From: Paenibacillus piri
GTDB lineage: Bacteria; Bacillota; Bacilli; Paenibacillales; NBRC-103111
DNA: 64,000 bases
Assembly: GCF_004354045.1 (NCBI RefSeq)
Contig: NZ_SMRT01000015.1
Location: 62,001-126,000 of the forward strand
Direction: 5' to 3'
A program made the translations under genes and the position numbers. Shown one piece after another: positions 8,571-17,411 of the stretch (positions are counted from its first letter, which is position 1; every line of letters starts with the position of its first letter). Under the pieces are notes generated by a model, which saw nothing but the letters and a program-made list of their open reading frames with translations, was not told the DNA's origin and did not search any database.

Positions 8571-8650
8571 CCCAGGATAAACAGCCTCGCCGTCCAAGGG
8601 GACGTCGCGTTTGTCAAGTTGTACGAAGCGAAATATATAATTTATACTTT
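8571..8650 (+). repeat. R1 structured repeat, single diverged copy containing a promoter-like core
   Basis: This segment aligns with the reverse complement of the 93-bp units at 48518-48797: AGGATAAACRGCYTCGCCGT, then a small hairpin, then CGTTTGTCAAG and an AT-rich end. The hairpin arms are CGTCC/GGACG here but CGTTC/GAACG there, a compensatory change. TTGTCA at 8611-8616 is followed after 17 bases by TATATA at 8634-8639, a good sigma-A type promoter reading toward the gene at 8758. Confidence 0.65.
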
Positions 8651-8757
8651 GCCTTCGCACAACCGAAAAAAAGTTCCGATCCATGTAACCAATTCCCCGC
8701 TTTTTACGTCAGAAGGTTTAGAGCATCCTGCTCCAAACAAGAACGGAGGGGTTAGAC

Positions 8758-9255
8758 TTGGAGAGCAGCACCGTTTATTTCTCGGACCGTTTTTTCTCGG
8801 CCGGGTTGACCGATATTTTCGACGAACATAACAATAAAGTAGGCGAGCTTGATTTGTTAAGCATGTTTTCCGCCGGCATCCATGTGCTGGACGAGCGTGG
8901 CCGTGTGACCTGCAGCGGCAAGTTCCGCTTTTTCTCCAATGCGTGGATTGTGCAGAACGGGAACGGCGACGAGATCGGCGTACTGAAGGCGAAGCTGGCA
9001 TTTTTTAAAAAGCACTATGCATATTCCGGACGGTACGGCGAGCTGCGGATTGAAGCTCCCGCTTTTTCCAGGTCGTATACCGTGACATCGGCCCGCGGCG
9101 AGCTGGTGGCGGAGTTCGCCAAAACCGACGGGTTGTTTTCTCCCGGGGCATTCGCCTTGACGAATTATTCCCCGATTCCGGTCAATGAACTGATCCTCGT
9201 TGTCATGGGCGTCCACGCGATTCAAAAAAGGCATAACCAATCGGCCGCCACTTAA
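8758..9255 (+). CDS. LURP-one/tubby C-terminal-like protein
   Basis: The 165-aa protein has no signal peptide or clear membrane segment. It resembles the bacterial LURP-one-related (tubby-like beta-barrel) family: repeated short strands such as FDEHNNKVGELDLLSMFSAG, CSGKFRFFSNAWIVQNGNG and YGELRIEA, and a hydrophobic C-terminal helix (VNELILVVMGVHAI). These proteins are thought to be membrane-lipid-associated barrels, but bacterial members are uncharacterised. Start is TTG 8758 behind CGGAGGGG. It is transcribed alone; an R1 repeat with a promoter-like core lies about 110 bp upstream. Confidence 0.6.
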   Translation: MESSTVYFSDRFFSAGLTDIFDEHNNKVGELDLLSMFSAGIHVLDERGRVTCSGKFRFFSNAWIVQNGNGDEIGVLKAKLAFFKKHYAYSGRYGELRIEAPAFSRSYTVTSARGELVAEFAKTDGLFSPGAFALTNYSPIPVNELILVVMGVHAIQKRHNQSAAT

Positions 9256-9384
9256 CATTAACTATACCATAACGGCTCTCCGCTTGGATGGAACCCCGTC
9301 CTGGCATTGGCAAAAAAGTGCATGGATGCGGACGGATTGGGAAATTCTATAACCGAAACGTCGAACAAGCGGGGTGCCCAATTC

Positions 9385-10344
9385 ATGCCAACAGTTGTTT
9401 TGAACGGAACGCGGATTCATTATGAGACTGCGGGAAGCGGGGTGCCGATTGTGTGCATTCATCCGCCGATGCTGTCCGCCAACTGCTTCGATTATTTGAA
9501 GGAGCGGCTGTCCGATCAGTTCCAGATTATCGCCTTCGATATCCGGGGGCATGGAGTGAGCGGACGCTCCCGGCAAAAGCTGTCCTATCCGCTGATCGCC
9601 GGGGATATCCGCCAGCTGCTGGATGCGCTGCGCCTGCCGCAAGCGTATTTATGCGGCTATTCCACGGGCGGCGCGGTCGCTCTGCAGGCGATGCTGATGT
9701 ACCCGGACCGCTTTTACGGCGCGATTCTGATCAGCACGATGTCGGAAACGAGCGACTGGATTAACCGCAGCCTGATCTGGACGGCGGTTCAGGTATCGCG
9801 GCTGCGCGCGAAACGGCTGCTGACGGCGGTTTTGTCTGCGGGCAATGCGGATGTGCTGCAAGCCTTCAAAAGCTTGTACCGCAGCGCCATCCGGGGCCAT
9901 CTCCGCAACGGCCGCGAATATTTCGACTGCAGCCTGCATTATTCGTGCACGGCGCGGCTGCAAGAAATCAAGTCGCCGGTTCAGCTCATCTATGGGCAGA
10001 AGGACATATTTTTTCACAAGTATGCCCGCATTTTGCAGCGCGGACTGCCGCACAACACGCTGCAGTTTATTCCGAAGGGCAGACATCAGCTGCCGTTAAA
10101 AAATGCGGACGAGCTGTCCGGCCTGATCCGCAGCTGGCTGGAGCATACGGAGGCGGAGCGCGAACGGGAGCAGCGGGCCAAGAGAGACAGCGCTCGCGCT
10201 CTGGGTCAGGAACGCGAGTTTGCGTATGCTCACGAGCAAGAGCAAGAGCTGGCCCGCGTCTATGAGCGCGATGCGGTGCTGACCGGTTCGGCGCAAGCGG
10301 GAGAATCCGCAGCCGAACGCGAGGGCGAGCTTGATCGCGGGTAA
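9385..10344 (+). CDS. alpha/beta hydrolase with charged C-terminal tail
   Basis: The 319-aa protein is a classical alpha/beta hydrolase: oxyanion region IVCIHPPML, nucleophile elbow GYSTGG, acid in YGQKDIFF and catalytic His in KGRHQLP. The first strand starts at VVLNGTRIHYETAGSG, so ATG 9385 is preferred over an ATG-like frame extension to 9307 that codes for non-homologous residues; its ribosome site (GGGGTG) is only moderate. After about residue 256 comes an unusual 60-residue Glu/Arg-rich tail (EAEREREQRAKRD, HEQEQELARVYERD), probably a charged helix. It ends in a terminator shared with the convergent kinase gene. Confidence 0.82.
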   Translation: MPTVVLNGTRIHYETAGSGVPIVCIHPPMLSANCFDYLKERLSDQFQIIAFDIRGHGVSGRSRQKLSYPLIAGDIRQLLDALRLPQAYLCGYSTGGAVALQAMLMYPDRFYGAILISTMSETSDWINRSLIWTAVQVSRLRAKRLLTAVLSAGNADVLQAFKSLYRSAIRGHLRNGREYFDCSLHYSCTARLQEIKSPVQLIYGQKDIFFHKYARILQRGLPHNTLQFIPKGRHQLPLKNADELSGLIRSWLEHTEAEREREQRAKRDSARALGQEREFAYAHEQEQELARVYERDAVLTGSAQAGESAAEREGELDRG

Positions 10345-10445
10345 GCACCCGGCCGCTCCGGTTGCCCTTGGCGCGTAAGAGCCCGCCAGTCGGACGGGTG
10401 AAAAACGGCGTTGCGCTCTGCAGTCAACGCCGTCAGTTCGACATT

Positions 10446-10478
10446 AAGAGGGAAGCCGGGTGAAGCGGCTTCCCTCTT
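10446..10478. terminator. bidirectional rho-independent terminator
   Basis: A perfect 12-bp inverted repeat (AAGAGGGAAGCC / GGCTTCCCTCTT) with a 9-base loop lies between the convergent hydrolase and histidine kinase genes. T-rich sequence follows on the plus strand, and AAT precedes it for the minus strand. Confidence 0.8.
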
Positions 10479-10500
10479 CCCTTTTCCCGCGTTTAAGCCG

Positions 10501-12261
10501 TCAAATCGGGATAGTCAAATAAACCGCCGTCCCGCGGCCGAATTTGCTGCGGACCGTTATGCCGAACGATTCGCCGTAAAGCAGCCTCAGCCGTTTGTGG
10601 GTATTGTACAGCCCGATATGGTCCGTCTCGCCGATATCCTGCTCGAGCTCGTACCTGATATGCCCGAGCTTCTCCCGGGCGATGCCGATTCCGTTGTCGA
10701 TCACGGCCACATGCAGCAGCCCGTCGGCCTGGCGGATTTTAATTTTGATCAAGTATGCGCCTTCCATCACTTTGATGCCGTGATAAATGCTGTTTTCAAT
10801 CAATGGCTGCAAAATCAGCTTCGGCACATTATATTTGTTGACGTGCTCCTCATATTCCCAGACGACGTCGAATTTGTCCTGGTACCGAACCTTCTGAATG
10901 TCGATATAGCTCAGCGTATAAGCGATTTCTTTCTGCAAAATAACCGGTTTGTTGTGGCCTTCCAGCGAGTAGCGCAATATATCGGCCAAATTTTCCACCA
11001 TTTTGTTCAAGCTCCCGGGCTTGCCGGTAAGGCTGGCGATTTTCCAATTAATGGTTTCCAGCGTATTGTACAAAAAATGAGGGTTGAGCTGCGACTGCAG
11101 GGCGATCAGTTCCATCGCCTGCGCTTTATACTTTCTTTCCGACAGCTGCATGCTTAAGTAGTTTTGCTCGATAAAATTTTTCAAAATGCTGTGGATGATG
11201 TAGCTGTAAACATCCTTCACGCGCGAAGGCAGGGCGGGCAGCGGCTTGCTGTTTTCGGCCGATTCCAAAATCGTAACGATCGTTTTCACGTCCCGGTAAT
11301 TTTTGCGGGTCAAATAATACGTTAGTCCGCTGCCGAATACGAAAGAAACCAGCAGGAGCAGCCGGCTCGTCAGGTTCAGCCTGTCGGGGACCTGGTACAA
11401 CGACGCTTTGGGAGCGATGGACAAATAGGTCCAGCCGTATTTATCCGAGTTCAGCTTGGAGACGATAAACGGTTCGTTTTTCAGCTTCGTTTCGTAAAAG
11501 GAACGTTCGTCGGCAACGAGATCTTTAAATACGAGCCGGTCGAAGTAGGGAAGCTTCTTGTTTTTGAACATCACATCGCCGTTCGGTCCCAGGATGAGCA
11601 GCGTTTGATCCTGAAGCGTGGACAGATTGGACAGGTGGTTTCCGATATATTTGGCGTCGATATTCAAGACGATGAGTCCATCCCCCTGATCGCGCGACAG
11701 CTTTCGGTACAGGCTGATCAGCTCTACGGCCGAGTTCTCGAAGTTGTATTTTTTGATGATGCGGTTTTCCGTCCAAACGAGCTCGTCGTCATGCTCATGA
11801 CTTTGATAGCTGGCGAACCAGGCTTTATCGTAAAATTGCGCCACATCGACCAGCCCGCCGTTCGTTGTCGATAAAAACCGGTTTTGGTCATTCGTTAAAT
11901 AGACGTAGACCGAATCGATATAGGGCATGGCCATCGCGGGCGCATCGATCAAATTTTTGGTCGCCGCCAGCACCTTGTAGTCCTCGAGCTCGAGCGCCGG
12001 CTTGAGCATCAGGCTTTTTAAATTCGCGAATTCGATGGCGTTGGCCATAAAGTGAAGGTTCAACGAATCGAGCTGGTTAAAGATCAGATCGGTGTTTTCC
12101 TTGGTCTGCTTCAGCATATTGTTCGTGTTGTGATTGATTTCTTCCGTTACATATCTTTGAATAATGACCGTGGACAGGGTGCCCAGGATCAGGATCGGTA
12201 CAAGCATCGGGATCAGGAAGGTGAACAAATTTTTCAGGAAAAAGGCGTGATAGGTTTTCAT
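10501..12261 (-). CDS. YesM-type sensor histidine kinase
   Basis: The 586-aa membrane kinase has an N-terminal transmembrane helix (LFTFLIPMLVPILILGTLSTVI), an extracellular sensor region of about 250 residues, and a second transmembrane helix (LLLLVSFVFGSGLTYYLT). A His_kinase domain follows with LQSQLNPHFLYNTLE, where His395 is the predicted phosphorylation site. The C-terminal HATPase has its N-box (ILQPLIENSIYHGI) and G-box (VIDNGIGI). This architecture is typical of Firmicutes sugar-sensing kinases. The partner regulator lies 23 bp upstream. The divergent sugar-acid operon beginning at 13269 is the likely target. Confidence 0.92.
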   Translation of the reverse strand: MKTYHAFFLKNLFTFLIPMLVPILILGTLSTVIIQRYVTEEINHNTNNMLKQTKENTDLIFNQLDSLNLHFMANAIEFANLKSLMLKPALELEDYKVLAATKNLIDAPAMAMPYIDSVYVYLTNDQNRFLSTTNGGLVDVAQFYDKAWFASYQSHEHDDELVWTENRIIKKYNFENSAVELISLYRKLSRDQGDGLIVLNIDAKYIGNHLSNLSTLQDQTLLILGPNGDVMFKNKKLPYFDRLVFKDLVADERSFYETKLKNEPFIVSKLNSDKYGWTYLSIAPKASLYQVPDRLNLTSRLLLLVSFVFGSGLTYYLTRKNYRDVKTIVTILESAENSKPLPALPSRVKDVYSYIIHSILKNFIEQNYLSMQLSERKYKAQAMELIALQSQLNPHFLYNTLETINWKIASLTGKPGSLNKMVENLADILRYSLEGHNKPVILQKEIAYTLSYIDIQKVRYQDKFDVVWEYEEHVNKYNVPKLILQPLIENSIYHGIKVMEGAYLIKIKIRQADGLLHVAVIDNGIGIAREKLGHIRYELEQDIGETDHIGLYNTHKRLRLLYGESFGITVRSKFGRGTAVYLTIPI

Positions 12262-12284
12262 CCGGTGAGCTGGGTCCTTTGTCG

Positions 12285-13010
12285 TTATTCCGCATTTCTG
12301 AATTCGCGCGGGCTTTTGCCGAAATATTTTTTGAACGTGCGGGTAAAGTTTTTAGGGTTGCTGTACCCGATCATATCGCTGATTTCATATGTTTTATAAT
12401 CGATTTCCTTTAAAAATTGCGCGGCCTTTTCCATTTTCACGGACATGACGAAGTCGGAGAAATTTTCCCCTGTCTTTTGCTTGAAATATTTGCTGACGTA
12501 ATAGGGGCTCATGTGAACGAGCTCCGCCGCCTCCTCCAGCGCGGCATCGCGGTACCGCTCCAACACGTACTTTTTAATAACGGCGATCACTTTGTCGGCA
12601 ACGCAGCCTTCGGGCTCGGCGGATTTTTTCCGTTCCTGGTTTAATTCCTCCCGGATGTTCATGAATATATTCATCAGCTCGTCGTATTTGGTCGGCTTGA
12701 CGATGTAATTTTTTACGCCGTAAATTAGCGCCTGCTGGGCAAATTCGAAATCTTTGTAACCGCTTAAAAAAATGACTTTGACCGGCGATTTTTTAAGAAA
12801 CAGCTCCCGGGCCACGTCGATGCCGGTCAGGAGCGGCATGCGGATATCGCACAGCAGCACGTCCACCTCGTGGTTCTCCGTATATTCGATGGCCTGGACG
12901 CCATTTTCAGCCAGCAGCACGACCTCGAAGCCGACCTCGCCCCATGGGAAATAGTTGCTCAGGCCGTTTCTGATTTCATATTCGTCATCTGCGATTAGGA
13001 GCTTGTACAC
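12285..13010 (-). CDS. YesN-type response regulator with AraC output domain
   Basis: The 241-aa protein has a receiver domain with the acidic pair in LLIADDEYEIRNG, phospho-acceptor Asp55 in LLCDIRMP, and Lys in YIVKPTKYDE. Two C-terminal AraC helix-turn-helix motifs follow (ALEEAAELVHMSPYYVSKYF and TYEISDMIGYSNPKNFTRTF). At 241 aa it is shorter than the usual YesN (about 360-530 aa) because the linker is minimal. GTG 13010 is preferred since AAAGGCGG sits 6 bases upstream; an ATG 18 bp earlier overlaps that site. It precedes and is probably cotranscribed with the kinase gene, divergent from the transport operon it probably activates. Confidence 0.9.
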   Translation of the reverse strand: MYKLLIADDEYEIRNGLSNYFPWGEVGFEVVLLAENGVQAIEYTENHEVDVLLCDIRMPLLTGIDVARELFLKKSPVKVIFLSGYKDFEFAQQALIYGVKNYIVKPTKYDELMNIFMNIREELNQERKKSAEPEGCVADKVIAVIKKYVLERYRDAALEEAAELVHMSPYYVSKYFKQKTGENFSDFVMSVKMEKAAQFLKEIDYKTYEISDMIGYSNPKNFTRTFKKYFGKSPREFRNAE

Positions 13011-13207
13011 AGCAGTCCGCCTTTCCATATCGTAATAGGCTCATTATATCATTGATCGCCTGCCTGAGTACCTCCATTTGCTCAAATGAGCATGTGATGA
13101 TTCCTTTATGTTAAAAGATGATACTTCCCGGAAGCTCCTGTCCGTATCCGGGCAACAAATGATACCAAAAGAGGAATGAACGGCCTTTTTATTGGCGTTG
13201 CGGCCGA

Positions 13208-13238
13208 TATAATCAAATTATGCGTGAAAACGTTTCCT
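13208..13238 (+). promoter_or_regulatory. promoter -10 element and CcpA (cre) operator of the sugar-acid operon
   Basis: TATAAT at 13208-13213 has no recognisable -35 hexamer 16-18 bases upstream, which fits a promoter needing an activator such as the adjacent AraC-type response regulator. TGAAAACGTTTCCT at 13225-13238 matches the cre consensus TGWAARCGYTWNCW at every position. It lies just downstream of the expected start point, where CcpA would block transcription. A short palindrome GCTCA-AA-TGAGC at 13080-13091 is another possible site in this divergent region. Confidence 0.7.
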
Positions 13239-13268
13239 GTTGGAAACAAAAATGAAAGGATGAGGGTC

Positions 13269-14261
13269 TTGATTCGAATATCCGTTACAACCGCAAGAGT
13301 CGATCACCCCGACAACTATTTGAAGCAGCTTGTGCAGCTGGGGGCGGATTGCCTCGATTTCGGCAGGGGCTCCAGCTTCGCCGGGGTGAAGGAGCAGGGG
13401 TATCCCGACCTGGACGAGCTGCTGAAGCTCCGGCGCCGACTGCGTTCCTTCGGGCTCGAGATGAACCGCGTGACGCTGCCCGATATGTCGGAGCGCTTCA
13501 TGCGAAATCTGCCCGGCTCGGACAAGGAGCTGGATAATACCGTCAACGCTATGAAGGTATTCGGCGAAGCGGGCGTACCGATCGTCCGTCAGAGGTTCGC
13601 CGGGGACACGTTCGATCATTGGATGCTCCGCTACGATGCTGTGCAGCGCGGAGGCGTTATCTCGCGCGGAGAGAGCCTGAGGCAGGACAGGCCGGAGCCG
13701 GGGACGCCGACGTACGAGGAGCTCCAGGCGTGGTGGGAGCGGTTCCTGACGGTTTACGGCCAATTGGTGCCGATTGCCGAGGAGTACCGGGTGAAGCTGT
13801 CGATGCACCCGTCGGATACGCCGAACGCGGATACGCCCTTCGGCGGCCTGGGCTACCCTCGCGTCACCGACGCTTTCCCAAGCAGGCAGGTGGGCTACGT
13901 ATACTGCGTCGGCACGCGGGCCGAAGCGGGCGGCTCGTCGCTCGTGCTCGATGAAATCGAGCGGTACGGCAGACAGGGCCGCATCCATCTGGTCCATATG
14001 CGCAATGTCCGCGGGAGCCTGCCGACCGCAGGCGGCTTCGAGGAGACGCTGCTCGATGACGGGGACATGAATATGTTCAAGGTGCTCATGGCGTTGAGAA
14101 AGATAGGCTATGACGGCTGCATCAACCCGGATCACATCCCGGTGCTGGAAGGGGACGACCGGGAACGGCACAGCGGCGACAGCCGCACCGCATGCGGAAT
14201 CGGACTTGCGTATTCCATCGGCTATCTCAAAGCGCTGTTATGCGCGATGTACGCGGTCTAA
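13269..14261 (+). CDS. UxuA-like (mannonate dehydratase superfamily) enzyme, paralogue 1
   Basis: The 330-aa TIM-barrel protein resembles D-mannonate dehydratase in its C-terminal half: MHPSDTP (UxuA has HPDDPP), GGLGYPRV, YCVGTRAE, HLVHMRNVRG, FEETLLDDGDMNMF and CINPDH. It lacks the extra segments of the 360-394 aa UxuA proteins. The dehydratase reaction on a sugar acid, giving a 2-keto-3-deoxy acid, is inferred from these metal- and substrate-site motifs. A TTG at 13269 is chosen because AAAGGATGAGG precedes it and the second paralogue begins at the equivalent residue; ATG 13260 is possible. First gene of the operon. Confidence 0.7.
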   Translation: MIRISVTTARVDHPDNYLKQLVQLGADCLDFGRGSSFAGVKEQGYPDLDELLKLRRRLRSFGLEMNRVTLPDMSERFMRNLPGSDKELDNTVNAMKVFGEAGVPIVRQRFAGDTFDHWMLRYDAVQRGGVISRGESLRQDRPEPGTPTYEELQAWWERFLTVYGQLVPIAEEYRVKLSMHPSDTPNADTPFGGLGYPRVTDAFPSRQVGYVYCVGTRAEAGGSSLVLDEIERYGRQGRIHLVHMRNVRGSLPTAGGFEETLLDDGDMNMFKVLMALRKIGYDGCINPDHIPVLEGDDRERHSGDSRTACGIGLAYSIGYLKALLCAMYAV

Positions 14262-14296
14262 ATGTTTAATGCCATTAATTTACGATGAGGTGAACG

Positions 14297-15613
14297 ATGA
14301 TGAAATGGACGCGCGTAGGTTCCGTTTTAACGACGGCTGCACTGCTTGGCACCGTGGCTGCAGGCTGTTCGACGGAGGAGAAGGCGGCAGCGCCTGCCTC
14401 CGCTTCGAACGGTCCCAAGGAGAAATTTATTTTTTGGGACAAAGGAGAATATACCCAGACGTATAACGACCTGATGAAGCAGCGGGTGGAGGAATTCGGT
14501 AAGGCGAACAACATCGAAACCGAATATGTAGTCGTTTCCCAGAACGACTTGAAAACGAAGCTGCTGGCTTCCATCGAAGCTAAAAACCCGCCCGATCTGA
14601 TCGTGGCCAACGACCCGGTCGCCAAGCAGTTCGTCGCTTCCGATCAGCTGGTGGACACGTCGGACATCATGACGAAAATCAACTTTACGGACGGAGCCAA
14701 AAAGTTCGCCGTCGTCAAAGATAAATATTTCATGGTCCCGCAATCGTTCCAGATGGGCGGAGCGTACCTGCGCAAAGATTTGTGGGAAAAGCACAATCTG
14801 CCGATCCCGAAGACGTGGCAGGAGCTTTACGAGCAAGCCAAAACGGTCAACGATCCGAAAAACGGCATTTATGCAACCGGACTCCCGCTTGGCCAATCGG
14901 GCGGCGGCGACGCAGAAGGTATGGTCCGGGACGTCATATTGGCTTACGGCGGGGCGATCGTCGACAAGGATAACAATATTACCGTCAACTCCAAGGAGAC
15001 GCTGGAAGCGATCACGTTCCTTGCGAAATTTTGGCAGGAAGGGCTGACGCCGCCTTCTTCCGTCACGTGGGACGATAACGGCAATAATAACGCTTATCTC
15101 GCAGGTACGGTCGGTTTCGTCATCAACAGCGGCAGCATTTACGATCAGGCCAAGAAGGAGAAGCCGGAGCTGGAAAAAAATACGCTGCTCATTCCGAAGC
15201 TGGCCGGCCCGAAAGGCGATTTTATTTTGGGGAGCGGCAACGTATTCGCTATTTTCAAAAATGCCAAAGGCACCAAGTGGGCGAAAAAATTCGTAACCGA
15301 ATTTTATGACAAAGATTTTTACGGCAAATTTATCGAAGCGATGGGCGGGAAGTTTCAGCCGGTCGTCAAAGGGCATGAGGATGCGCCGTTCTGGAAAGAT
15401 CCGAACAATAAAGCGGTCGGTTGGATGAAAATGATCGACACGGTAGTCGGCTCGAGCAACTATCCGGGACCGGAGGACGATCTCGGCTCGAAGGCGAAAT
15501 CCATGCAGCTGGCGACAAGAGCCGTGCAGCGCATCGTCGTGGAGAAGATGGATCCGCAAAAATCTCTCAATCAGCTCGAACAGGAGCTGAAGCAGCTGTA
15601 CGGCAAAAAATAA
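14297..15613 (+). CDS. sugar ABC transporter substrate-binding lipoprotein (CUT1)
   Basis: The 438-aa protein starts with a lipoprotein signal: basic MMKWTR, hydrophobic stretch, and lipobox GTVAAGC with Cys at about residue 24, then a Ser/Ala-rich linker. The body is an extracellular solute-binding protein family 1 fold (KFIFWDKGEYTQTYNDLMKQ, PDLIVANDPVAKQFV, YLRKDLWEKHNLPIPKTWQE). It captures the substrate at the cell surface and delivers it to the permeases encoded next. GAGGTG lies before the ATG. Judging by the flanking dehydratase-like genes the ligand is probably a uronic/aldonic acid or an oligosaccharide yielding one. Confidence 0.9.
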   Translation: MMKWTRVGSVLTTAALLGTVAAGCSTEEKAAAPASASNGPKEKFIFWDKGEYTQTYNDLMKQRVEEFGKANNIETEYVVVSQNDLKTKLLASIEAKNPPDLIVANDPVAKQFVASDQLVDTSDIMTKINFTDGAKKFAVVKDKYFMVPQSFQMGGAYLRKDLWEKHNLPIPKTWQELYEQAKTVNDPKNGIYATGLPLGQSGGGDAEGMVRDVILAYGGAIVDKDNNITVNSKETLEAITFLAKFWQEGLTPPSSVTWDDNGNNNAYLAGTVGFVINSGSIYDQAKKEKPELEKNTLLIPKLAGPKGDFILGSGNVFAIFKNAKGTKWAKKFVTEFYDKDFYGKFIEAMGGKFQPVVKGHEDAPFWKDPNNKAVGWMKMIDTVVGSSNYPGPEDDLGSKAKSMQLATRAVQRIVVEKMDPQKSLNQLEQELKQLYGKK

Positions 15614-15640
15614 CGGGTTCATAGTATAAGCAGGCAGGCG

Positions 15641-16531
15641 GTGATTCCACGCGTGGAGCAGTTAAGCAGAAAATACGATAGAACGCTTGGATACGTATTG
15701 ATTATACCGGTGGCTTTCGTCATCTTTGTGGTCATCGGTTTCCCTTTCTTGAATTCGATTTATTTAAGCTTCTCCGACAAGGTCGTCGGGGTGGAGCCGA
15801 AATTTGTCGGACTCGACAACTATATTTATATATTTTCGGATAGAGAGTATTGGAAGGTGCTTAAAAACACGTTTATCTACATGATTTCGAGCGTAAGCAT
15901 CAAACTGGCCGTCGGTCTCATACTGGCGGTCGTCGTGAACGAAGCTTTTTTCGGGCGCGGCATTTTCCGCATGATTTTGTTGATTCCGTGGGCGCTGTCC
16001 GGCATGGTGGCCGCCATCACCTGGCGTTGGATGTATGACGACACATACGGCATTATCAATTCGATGCTGCTTCGCTGGAACGTTATCGACACGCCTATTC
16101 CATGGACCTCGGGCGTCCATATGGCGCTCGTCTCGGTTATTATCGTCAACATCTGGAAGGGGCTTCCCTTTTTCATCTTCAGCCTGCTCGGCGGCCTGCA
16201 GACCATCGATTCGCAAATGTATGAGGCGGCTACGATCGACGGGGCGGGCTGGGTACGGCAGTTTTTTGCCATCACGATTCCTTCGATCATGCCGGTCATC
16301 ACGATTACGACGCTGCTTTCCTGCATCTGGACGTTTAACAACTTCGAGAGCGTGTATTTGATTACGGGCGGGGGGCCGCTCAATGCGTCGGCGGTTATTT
16401 CCACGTATACGTACGAAGTCGCGTTCCAGCAAAATCTGTTGGGCCGGGCGTTGGCCGTAGCCGGTTCCGTCGTTCCTATTCTTGTCGTCATGATCGTCAT
16501 CTCCATGAGAAAACTGAAAGCCGATGATTAG
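15641..16531 (+). CDS. sugar ABC transporter permease, MalF type
   Basis: The 296-aa protein has six predicted transmembrane segments, the first being YVLIIPVAFVIFVVIGFPFL. The binding-protein-dependent permease EAA loop is visible as YEAATIDGAGWVRQFFAITI, which docks the ATPase. Start is GTG 15641, or GTG 15653 as an alternative; neither ribosome site is strong (CAGGCAGGCG upstream). It pairs with the MalG-type permease 12 bp downstream. No ATPase is encoded in the operon, as is usual in Firmicutes where MsmX-type ATPases are shared between CUT1 importers. Confidence 0.9.
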   Translation: MIPRVEQLSRKYDRTLGYVLIIPVAFVIFVVIGFPFLNSIYLSFSDKVVGVEPKFVGLDNYIYIFSDREYWKVLKNTFIYMISSVSIKLAVGLILAVVVNEAFFGRGIFRMILLIPWALSGMVAAITWRWMYDDTYGIINSMLLRWNVIDTPIPWTSGVHMALVSVIIVNIWKGLPFFIFSLLGGLQTIDSQMYEAATIDGAGWVRQFFAITIPSIMPVITITTLLSCIWTFNNFESVYLITGGGPLNASAVISTYTYEVAFQQNLLGRALAVAGSVVPILVVMIVISMRKLKADD

Positions 16532-16543
16532 GAGGGAACCGGG

Positions 16544-17383
16544 ATGAAGCCAGCCACCGTGAAAAAGATCAGGAAGCAGACCTTAATTTACGCCATCGTA
16601 CTCATTTTTACCGTATGGACGTTGTTTCCGGTGTATTGGATGGTGAAATCGTCCTTTACCCCGAACGACCTTATGTATACGCCGAAGCCGTCGCTCGTTC
16701 CCGAGACGTGGACCGCATCCCATTATAAGGATTTGTTTCAAAAAACAAAGTTTATGAACTTTGTGAAAAACAGCGTCTATGTCGCATCGCTTGTTACGGT
16801 CATCTCGGTCAGCATCAGTATATTGGGCTCCTACAGCATGACCCGGCTGCGCTACCGGGGGAGAGTCTTTTTCTCGCAAAGTATTATTTACACGTATTTG
16901 CTCCCTACGGCCGTCCTGTTTATTCCGATGTATGTGGCGGTAAGCAAGCTCGGCCTGAGCGATAACAAGAACGCCCTGCTGATCGTATATCCGACGATTA
17001 TCGTCCCTTACTGCTGCTATATGCTGATCAGCTATTTCAAGGCGATTCCGAAAGAGCTGGAGGAAGCGGCGATGATCGACGGCTGCACCAGTCTTCAGGC
17101 ATTGTTCAAAATTATTATTCCGATTGCCGCACCGGGCATCGCGGTCGTATCTACCTTTGCCTTTACGCTGGCATGGAACGAATATTTATATGCGCTCGTA
17201 TTGACGACAAGTCCGGGTCAGCAGACGGTCAACATCGGAATTTCCGGCTTTAAGTTTTCGGATCAGGCGGTTTGGGGACTGCTGATGGGCTCGTCCGTTA
17301 TTGCGTCGCTGCCGGCCATTTTCCTGTATTTCCTGGCGCAGCGGTTTTTAAAAAGCGGCTTGGCCGCCGGCGGGGTTAAATGA
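16544..17383 (+). CDS. sugar ABC transporter permease, MalG type
   Basis: The 279-aa inner-membrane protein has six hydrophobic helices (first IYAIVLIFTVWTLFPVYWMV) and the EAA motif LEEAAMIDGCTSLQALFKII. The N-terminal helix is followed by the typical extracellular loop (KSSFTPNDLMYTPKPSLVPE). AGGAGGGAACCGGG gives a strong ribosome site for ATG 16544. It completes the translocation pore with the product of the gene before it. The second UxuA-like gene starts 28 bp after its stop, so all are probably cotranscribed. Confidence 0.9.
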   Translation: MKPATVKKIRKQTLIYAIVLIFTVWTLFPVYWMVKSSFTPNDLMYTPKPSLVPETWTASHYKDLFQKTKFMNFVKNSVYVASLVTVISVSISILGSYSMTRLRYRGRVFFSQSIIYTYLLPTAVLFIPMYVAVSKLGLSDNKNALLIVYPTIIVPYCCYMLISYFKAIPKELEEAAMIDGCTSLQALFKIIIPIAAPGIAVVSTFAFTLAWNEYLYALVLTTSPGQQTVNIGISGFKFSDQAVWGLLMGSSVIASLPAIFLYFLAQRFLKSGLAAGGVK

Positions 17384-17411
17384 GGCAGCCAGTAAATAGG
17401 AGGCGGCAACG

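Noticed and set aside
13218..14171. Minus-strand frame of 317 aa opposite the first UxuA-like gene
   Set aside because: A shadow frame in GC-rich coding DNA; a similar one lies opposite the paralogue at 17376-18278. The plus-strand product has clear enzyme motifs.
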